Shown: piece after piece, positions 23,901 to 26,502 of the stretch
Layout of the letters: every line of letters starts with the position of its first letter
How positions within the stretch are numbered: position 1 is the first letter of the stretch
Assembly: GCA_900770765.1 (NCBI GenBank)
Contig: CAAGLK010000114.1
Span: 1-26,502 of the forward strand
Origin: Helicobacteraceae bacterium
Lineage (GTDB): Bacteria > Campylobacterota > Campylobacteria > Campylobacterales > Helicobacteraceae
DNA: 26,502 nt
Reading direction: 5' to 3'
Program-made: the position numbers and the translations under genes
Notes under the pieces: generated by a model
Databases searched by the model: none
What the model was told of the DNA's origin: nothing
The model's input: the letters and a program-made list of their open reading frames with translations, nothing else

Positions 23901-25912
23901 TTATTATCTCTTAACGCTTCTTGCTCTCTAGCTTTTAAATTATTTTCCATTACCCTTATTGTGCTGTCATAAACTTCTTTAAATCTTGCTCTTTCTAGCA
24001 TTAGTTGTTGCGCTACTAGCTCATCTTGTGGTAATGCCCATATCCTTTCTTTTTCTAACTCACTTAAAGTAGGCTGTATTATTATTTCTTTAACTTCTTT
24101 TATCTCGCTTAATTCTTGTGTGCTTTCTTTTGTAATAGCATCGCTTGTGGAATCCTTAATGCTAGATTCTGCTTTATTTTGCGATTCTATTTTGTCATAC
24201 TGAGCTGCGCGAAGTATCTCATCCTTTTTGTCATGCTGAGCTGCGCGAAGTATCTCATCCTTTTTTTTAGATTTTTCGCTTTCGCTCAAAATGACATCTT
24301 GTGGGTCGGTTGGGGTTAATGTAGCTTGTGGCTTGTATTCTATTAGTTTTAATCCTTGTTGCTTAATCACGCTTCTTTTTGCTATTCTTAGCGCTTCTTT
24401 TTTATTTTCATCTTTATAGTTATTTATGCTTGGATTCTTTTCTAAAATTTCCTTTTCAATATCCGCTTCAGTTTTAATATTCCCGCTAGAATCTTTATAA
24501 ATAGCTTGTGTGGATTCTTGTAAATTTGCGTTATTAGAATTAGGCAAATAGCCTTTAATTTTTGCTTCTTGTCCTTTAGCGTTGCGGTAAAAATATTTTT
24601 TAGCGAATTCCGCCCTAGCAATTTGTGCTATTAATTCCCTATCTTGTAATTTTTCTACTATTTCTAAAGGGTCGGCTCCGCTTTTATGTAGCTTTTGCAT
24701 TAAGTCGTGTGCCGCCTTTTCTTTCAAATGGCTAAAGCGTGAATTCACGCCAAAAAAGTCAGTAAAGCCATTTGCATAAAAAGGCAAGTTTTTAAGTAAA
24801 AAATCCGCATCTTTTAATAAGGCTTCTTTATTTGAAAGCTCTTCTTCTAAAAAAGAATTATCTCTTTTTAAAAAATCAATATGCTTTGCTAAATCTTTAA
24901 AAATAGTTATATCTCTGCGGTCTTTTGTAAAGTCGTTTTCCCTTGTAACTCTACCGATTCCATAACGATAACGCTCATTATCTAAGTGCCGCCCCTCTGT
25001 AAAATCTTTACCCAAATCATACGCCTTTGCTAATTCTTGTAATTCCTTTTCGTATTCATTTAAGTTTTTTTCTAGCAATTCTTTAGAAAAAGCATATTCA
25101 ATTTCGCTTTCTTTTAGTGGCTTAATTGCTTGTGATTTTGCTTTACCTTTTAAATTATTATATTTTTCTAGTTCAGCTTTTTCATTATAATTTTTATAAA
25201 AATTAAATAAATCGCTTAAATCTTGTTCGCTTAATTTTTTACCACTTTTATTTAAAAATGTTAATTCGCGCGCTTTATTTAAATCTATTTCTTGTGGCGC
25301 TGGGTAGTCTTTGAAATACTCGCTTAAAAATTTATTTTTTGTCTTTTTATTAAATCGGCTTTCGGTTTGTCTTAAGTGTGCCATAGCCACTTTTCCGCTA
25401 TTGCCGCCGCCATTATCCACATAACTATTTGCCTTTTTAGCTAGATTATCCTCTGCTAAAAAAATGATATTTTGATATAACTCTAAAGGCTTTTTATTTA
25501 AAAATTCTCTTGCTTTTGTGGATTGTGGCTTCTTTATGTTATAATCGCTTTTAGATTCTGCGCTCGGGAGTGTTGGGGCAAACTCGGTTTCCACCGCAGT
25601 TTTTAAGCCTTTTATTTCTGCATTAAGCCCCTCTTGTAAAGAAATATTAGGCTGTAAATTTTCTAATTTCACAAAATAAACAATATCATCCCCCACCTTT
25701 CTCGCTTGTATATCAATAATAGCTTTAGCATTTTCAAAATCTGCTTTATAAATCCTATATTCCTTTACATAATCTTTTAAATGGTTTTGTGCTTGTGTTT
25801 CTAAAAATTCCGCTTTTCCCCATAAACTCGCTATGTTTTCAACCGCCTTTATATGCTGCGCTTCGCTAAATCCATTTTTTACGCTTTGGCTTAAGGCTTT
25901 AGCGCTTAGCAT
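17909..25912 (-). CDS. giant polyvalent protein: RelA/SpoT-like domain, N6-adenine methylase and SNF2-type helicase
   Basis: A 2667-residue reading frame numbered from the ATG at 25912. That ATG has no good ribosome-binding site and is probably internal: the frame is open to 26218. Order of parts: helical N-terminal region; in-frame repeat (about 530-600); RelA/SpoT-like nucleotidyltransferase (about 740-880; Asp792, GYKGIH 832-837, Glu848); Gly/Arg/Ser-rich linker (about 1090-1230); methylase domain (FFTPIEIIKP, EPSAGSG 1397-1403, NPPY 1462-1465); helicase with Walker A HEVGTGKT (Lys2085), DEAH 2249-2252, STGTP and QREGRILRQG 2633-2642. The core resembles DarB of phage P1 and the large methylase/helicase of H. 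pylori integrative elements. Likely role: protection or processing of transferred DNA. Frameshifts at both ends mean that the full protein is probably not made from this copy. Confidence 0.85.
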   Translation of the reverse strand: MLSAKALSQSVKNGFSEAQHIKAVENIASLWGKAEFLETQAQNHLKDYVKEYRIYKADFENAKAIIDIQARKVGDDIVYFVKLENLQPNISLQEGLNAEIKGLKTAVETEFAPTLPSAESKSDYNIKKPQSTKAREFLNKKPLELYQNIIFLAEDNLAKKANSYVDNGGGNSGKVAMAHLRQTESRFNKKTKNKFLSEYFKDYPAPQEIDLNKARELTFLNKSGKKLSEQDLSDLFNFYKNYNEKAELEKYNNLKGKAKSQAIKPLKESEIEYAFSKELLEKNLNEYEKELQELAKAYDLGKDFTEGRHLDNERYRYGIGRVTRENDFTKDRRDITIFKDLAKHIDFLKRDNSFLEEELSNKEALLKDADFLLKNLPFYANGFTDFFGVNSRFSHLKEKAAHDLMQKLHKSGADPLEIVEKLQDRELIAQIARAEFAKKYFYRNAKGQEAKIKGYLPNSNNANLQESTQAIYKDSSGNIKTEADIEKEILEKNPSINNYKDENKKEALRIAKRSVIKQQGLKLIEYKPQATLTPTDPQDVILSESEKSKKKDEILRAAQHDKKDEILRAAQYDKIESQNKAESSIKDSTSDAITKESTQELSEIKEVKEIIIQPTLSELEKERIWALPQDELVAQQLMLERARFKEVYDSTIRVMENNLKAREQEALRDNKSYILWEAHKKLAEAFKAYRESKFKAFERDALKKAVLNLQWIEKHPFYTIKFKPNPTEAEAEKIARELYYVATSLNNSFDFPFSRINKKIDRELVTANLYKGLDSIAKKIMRKGGDYSKITDFQRIAIVIDFKDLKECLSDLKNVFKPYNEAKIIIKDLNTGYKGIHLNYKQDLIPVEVQIHSVKNWEIKKQMDAIYSKLRGDEGVISADEYLRLIAQSQALGKEMEELPINDLTSLKGIEVVFSNSAQSERVWKSNIEGNLTQEPSLNSKAEPLDNAYNLLESALKKNEADIEKPLNKNREIIAEKELMNKKEADEIPIRVEGTPITKSVEVEEGLDSNFNLVVLGKKTIFNDEKGNLVKEIKESYDEGKLVTTETIFYDKDGKITKHTIKDKNGSITEAGFKETNADNGEMGNRQGYADAFTSEQDNARSVQRKDESGNVRDGQESTPISPSGFERALQEDGGRESGSGSGGRGIRGVGLGEHTTLQGRESGELSNNARINSEKGLQHSDDVAQRPYESEARQPAKRQSNRRPMGYDGDDTLQLPRKPKTTLKEKTPSGEKTTDTYKNAETPSGVLTPSQQADLNQIFKITNLDNLKNPQEIYKRNKEALIVLRDLLKSGEIPTQAQKEKLFEFRGYGKAFKAVIDTFLKDEAELNDLNTLLKEIGDLLPQEENKHLKFDFDFTKLARGNADEFFTPIEIIKPMVSYIKGIRDKWANGKTLSILEPSAGSGRFIGQILADMPKSKIFGVELNKLSAAITKKIFPQATIENAPFQKAKLNMSDKYDVAIGNPPYSSQKIEKHLIHDYFMLKSLDNLADGGISLQIVTHSFMDKASEAKKLIADKGEFLGAVRLPNNAFSEAGVVTDIIAFKRDYSGKSTNNLPLEIEEYEGAYISKYFLDNPQNVLGELRVIKNRFGDLVVDVKDNGSYNPATLDLNKYFKTAENALNSGEMSKAEAEAIKASLDKQKIIKSDLYDRDYTLQQVKELEKWSNPELYVNDYERILPKLQNLENALKTIREAEADLNVSEGTLKLYRQRLKEAYKDLLKDLNTKTLKEASKSGKHSTRGFKVYKEIDNNAFEILSLETKEGLSDIFEKRVYTPYIAPTSATDLEDAVNITLNEWGYLNLNRIADLLKSDPQTIDKLLLEKEFLFIDGRGIKIERAEFLSGDVKTKLAEFRDERGILKFTNKDDEHSLLQQKAYEALKKVIPANKNILDIDLSLGDVFVTEDIYKQWAKETLGVDIDLKYFKESGWIIGNTREILEKNKDFLIAVDKDILEIQNLKSPIPESENALEYLQDFFNNKATTISYTRETHYGDNLNLIAPIATRRLMQIKKQLQKSFSNFVLDNVKVAEAIEKNYNDLYTRIVPRTYDGSSLKMIGMNQNITLNQHQKNAIFRSIIEKAVGLFHEVGTGKTYTMIGSVMELKRLRLIKKGLIVVPSHLAAQLAAEARNLYPNAKILSIANISTKEKEKYLSYVKNNELDIVVASYETLTKIGNSKEALELYKEQEIKALAEKVSYLKEKLKQNPNKSTEKELIQAISSVNRQIEKHEQFMLVAEQSKSNVSNLSSLGFDFIAFDEAHYIKSLPIITTKRNVLGIPNGFSQRAMDAFLKIQQLLKEGGRVMFSTGTPITNYVADIYNILRYLKSDLLRENNIYDYDFFSAAFTEDIVTMEKKLNGEYKETIRQSSFKNLDGLKRLVSTFADYVTKDDMKKYALEKGLKSPEPEANRQQHVIKKTQAHKEIDKIVADRYNKMKNKRFKEKGDDNALSILSYAAMADLDPRLVDKNFIIDKNETTKIKESANAIFENYKKWNHEQGTQLVFCDRGIPKKKGRTEAKIKKDIQRVENLLIVADEKGNFEKAELYQSQIDILKEELANLEVNFDLYNELKKELMAKGIKEEEIAFAQDYPKDKKETLSGLINKGKIRVLIGSTKTMGAGSNFQARMTALHHLDLPLTPADLEQREGRILRQGNLLHDKYDEDFKADIHYYLNGRWYR
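17926..17932 (-). other. frameshift site at the helicase C-terminus
   Basis: The coding strand reads TAT TAT CTA AAC GGA and hits TAG seven codons after CTA. Removing one A gives CTA ACG GAA GAT GGT, that is YLTEDGIDSFRLD, which runs straight into the downstream coiled-coil ORF and fits the helicase family. The shift needed is +1, so no ordinary -1 slippery heptamer explains it. Confidence 0.7.
22240..22719 (-). other. nested ORF of 159 codons overlapping the linker of the giant gene
   Basis: This is in a different frame from the giant gene, within its Gly/Arg/Ser-rich linker. It has an ATG with AAAGGAT 4 bases upstream. The product is Lys/Glu/Met-rich and helical (for example MAKWEIDKDMQMLLQANKIT), with a Trp-containing segment EYEEWGWENILPYKAEK. 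However, its Lys codons are mostly AAG, against the AAA preference elsewhere, as expected if the other frame is the selected one. I keep it as a possible overlapping gene only. Confidence 0.2.
23290..23700 (-). other. RelA/SpoT-like nucleotidyltransferase domain within the giant protein
   Basis: The residues corresponding to this span contain KITDFQRIAIVIDFKDLKE, TGYKGIHLNYKQDLIPVEVQ and IHSVKNWEIKKQMDAIYSKL in order. This parallels the (p)ppGpp synthetase pattern D-x-x-x-x-R-hydrophobic strand, GYRSLH, E-x-QIRT and a final helix with haiYyKl. The putative catalytic Asp792 and Glu848 and the GY-x-x-x-H element are present. The Arg of the usual IAIR strand is not conserved, so activity could be altered. 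The identification is by pattern only. Confidence 0.6.
24125..24331. repeat. direct repeat copy 1 (207 bp) with REP-like palindrome
   Basis: Nearly identical to 26078-26283, about 1.95 kb away in the same gene. Inside lie two tandem 36-base units (24194-24229, 24230-24265) beginning GTCATACTGAGC or GTCATGCTGAGC. An opposing arm GCTCAAAATGAC ends at 24295. Together they form the dispersed REP-like palindrome of the GTCATTCTGAGC type seen in many bacterial genomes. The repeat is translated in frame (SEKSKKKDEILRAAQ). Copy 1 has an A8 tract on the coding strand. Confidence 0.85.
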
Positions 25913-26077
25913 TTCTTTAACGCCGCTTATTGTTATTTGTGCTTCTGTGCCATCATTTAGGTTTTTTATCTTTTTATTTTCTAAACTTCTTAATTTTTCT
26001 ACAACTTCCGCCCTTTTTTCTTTTAATGCTTCTTTTGGTAATTTTAAGCCTTCTTGTGTTTCTAAAATCTCGCTGGA

Positions 26078-26283
26078 TTCTTTTGTAATAGCATCGCTTG
26101 TGGAATCCTTAATGCTAGATTCTGCTTTATTTTGCGATTCTATTTTGTCATACTGAGCTGCGCGAAGTATCTCATCCTTTTTGTCATACTGAGCTGCGCG
26201 AAGTATCTCATCCTTTTTTTAGATTTTTCGCTAGCGCTCAAAATGACATCTTGTGGGTCGGTTGGATTTAAGGTAGCTTGTGG
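26078..26283. repeat. direct repeat copy 2 (206 bp) with REP-like palindrome
   Basis: The partner of 24125-24331, with the 36-base units at 26147-26182 and 26183-26218 and the opposing arm ending at 26247. It differs from copy 1 by a few substitutions and by one base in the poly-T tract (seven T on the plus strand instead of eight at 24261-24268). That base closes the reading frame of the giant gene here. Confidence 0.85.
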
Positions 26284-26502
26284 ATTGTGTGGAGTTTGTG
26301 GATTTGTTGGATTATTTGGGGTTGGGTTAGGGTCGGTTGGCTTGTGTGTTAGGGCGGTAGGATTCCAGCTTAATAGCTTTATCTCTTGTTTCGCTTGTGC
26401 TTGTGCTTCTTGTAATGCTTGTAAATAGTTGTTTATTTCTATGCGTGTGTTATTTGAAAAAGTAGGATTCTTTACTTTTAAATCTAGCTTTATTTTAACA
26501 TC
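26140..26502 (-). pseudogene. N-terminal part of the giant gene, out of frame with the rest (cut by window edge)
   Basis: From the right window edge the minus strand is open in a frame encoding KVKNPTFSNNTRIEINNYLQ, a Gln/Ala helical piece, a Pro/Thr/Asn-rich stretch (THKPTDPNPTPNNPTNPQTP) and NPQATLNPTDPQDVILSASE-KSKK. In copy 1 of the repeat the equivalent sequence continues KKDEILRAAQ, but here the A7 tract shifts the frame into RMRYFAQLSMTK and a TAG at 26142-26140. The true continuation resumes in the frame of the 25912 ORF, which is open from 26218 downwards. The start codon lies outside the window. Confidence 0.75.
26213..26220 (-). other. homopolymer frameshift site (A7, sister copy A8)
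   Basis: On the coding strand TCT is followed by AAAAAAAGG here and by AAAAAAAAGG at the same place in copy 1 (24260-24268). Restoring one A rejoins the upstream frame with the 2667-residue frame. Possible explanations are fixed mutation, slipped-strand phase variation or a base-calling error in a homopolymer. Confidence 0.7.

Noticed and set aside
24125..26283. CRISPR array
   Set aside because: Only two 36-base tandem units per copy without spacers, and the sequence is read through as protein; it is a REP-like repeat.
26132..26428. 98-codon plus-strand ORF rich in Cys and Leu
   Set aside because: It is the antisense of the repeat and Pro-rich leader of the giant gene; composition follows from the complementary coding strand and it has no ribosome-binding site. 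The similar ORF at 24116-24319 is rejected for the same reason.

Overview
The window (26.5 kb, AT-rich) looks like chromosome from an enterohepatic-type Helicobacter or a close Campylobacterota relative. From memory, the order ferredoxin - Ppx/GppA - waaC - htrB matches H. pylori HP0277-HP0280, and glyS lies next to an RND efflux locus there as well. The histidine kinase also has the AHQWKQPLN box common in this phylum.

Layout. (1) Positions 1-5852, minus strand, form one co-directional run: glyS, a TrpC-like degenerate protein, a 2[4Fe-4S] ferredoxin, a Ppx/GppA phosphatase, heptosyltransferase WaaC, and the 5' part of lipid A acyltransferase htrB, cut by the window edge. Several junctions are stop/start fusions. 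(2) Positions 5971-9023, plus strand: an orphan membrane-anchored PAS histidine kinase and a chemoreceptor whose periplasmic domain carries a CXXCH haem-attachment motif. (3) Positions 9237-14958, plus strand: a three-gene RND efflux operon in cmeABC order (fusion lipoprotein, inner-membrane pump, outer-membrane lipoprotein channel). A TGTAAT-N4-ATTACA operator overlaps its promoter. No TetR gene is present. (4) Positions 14959-15542: debris of a mobile element, namely a methylase-like remnant and a truncated replication-initiator-like ORF. (5) Positions 15551-26502, minus strand: the end of an integrated accessory element (conjugative-element or phage-like). It holds a small NPPF methyltransferase, an unknown protein, two small ORFs and a giant polyvalent protein gene that runs off the right edge.

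The giant gene is the most interesting part. Read from N to C it has a Pro/Thr/Asn-rich leader, two copies of an in-frame repeat containing a REP-like palindrome, a helical region, a RelA/SpoT-like nucleotidyltransferase domain, a Gly/Arg/Ser-rich linker, an N6-adenine methylase domain (EPSAGSG, NPPY), an SNF2-type helicase (Walker A, DEAH, QREGR) and a coiled-coil tail. The methylase-helicase core resembles phage P1 DarB and the large methylase/helicase of H. pylori integrative elements. In this copy the gene is broken at least twice: by an A7 tract (A8 in the sister repeat) near 26213-26220, and by a single extra A near 17928-17931. A third shift near its end is possible. The gene is therefore decaying, phase-variable, or affected by homopolymer sequencing errors.

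How the parts work together: the left block is core metabolism and envelope synthesis, the centre is sensing plus multidrug efflux, and the right block is a mobile-element module that probably protects or processes element DNA.
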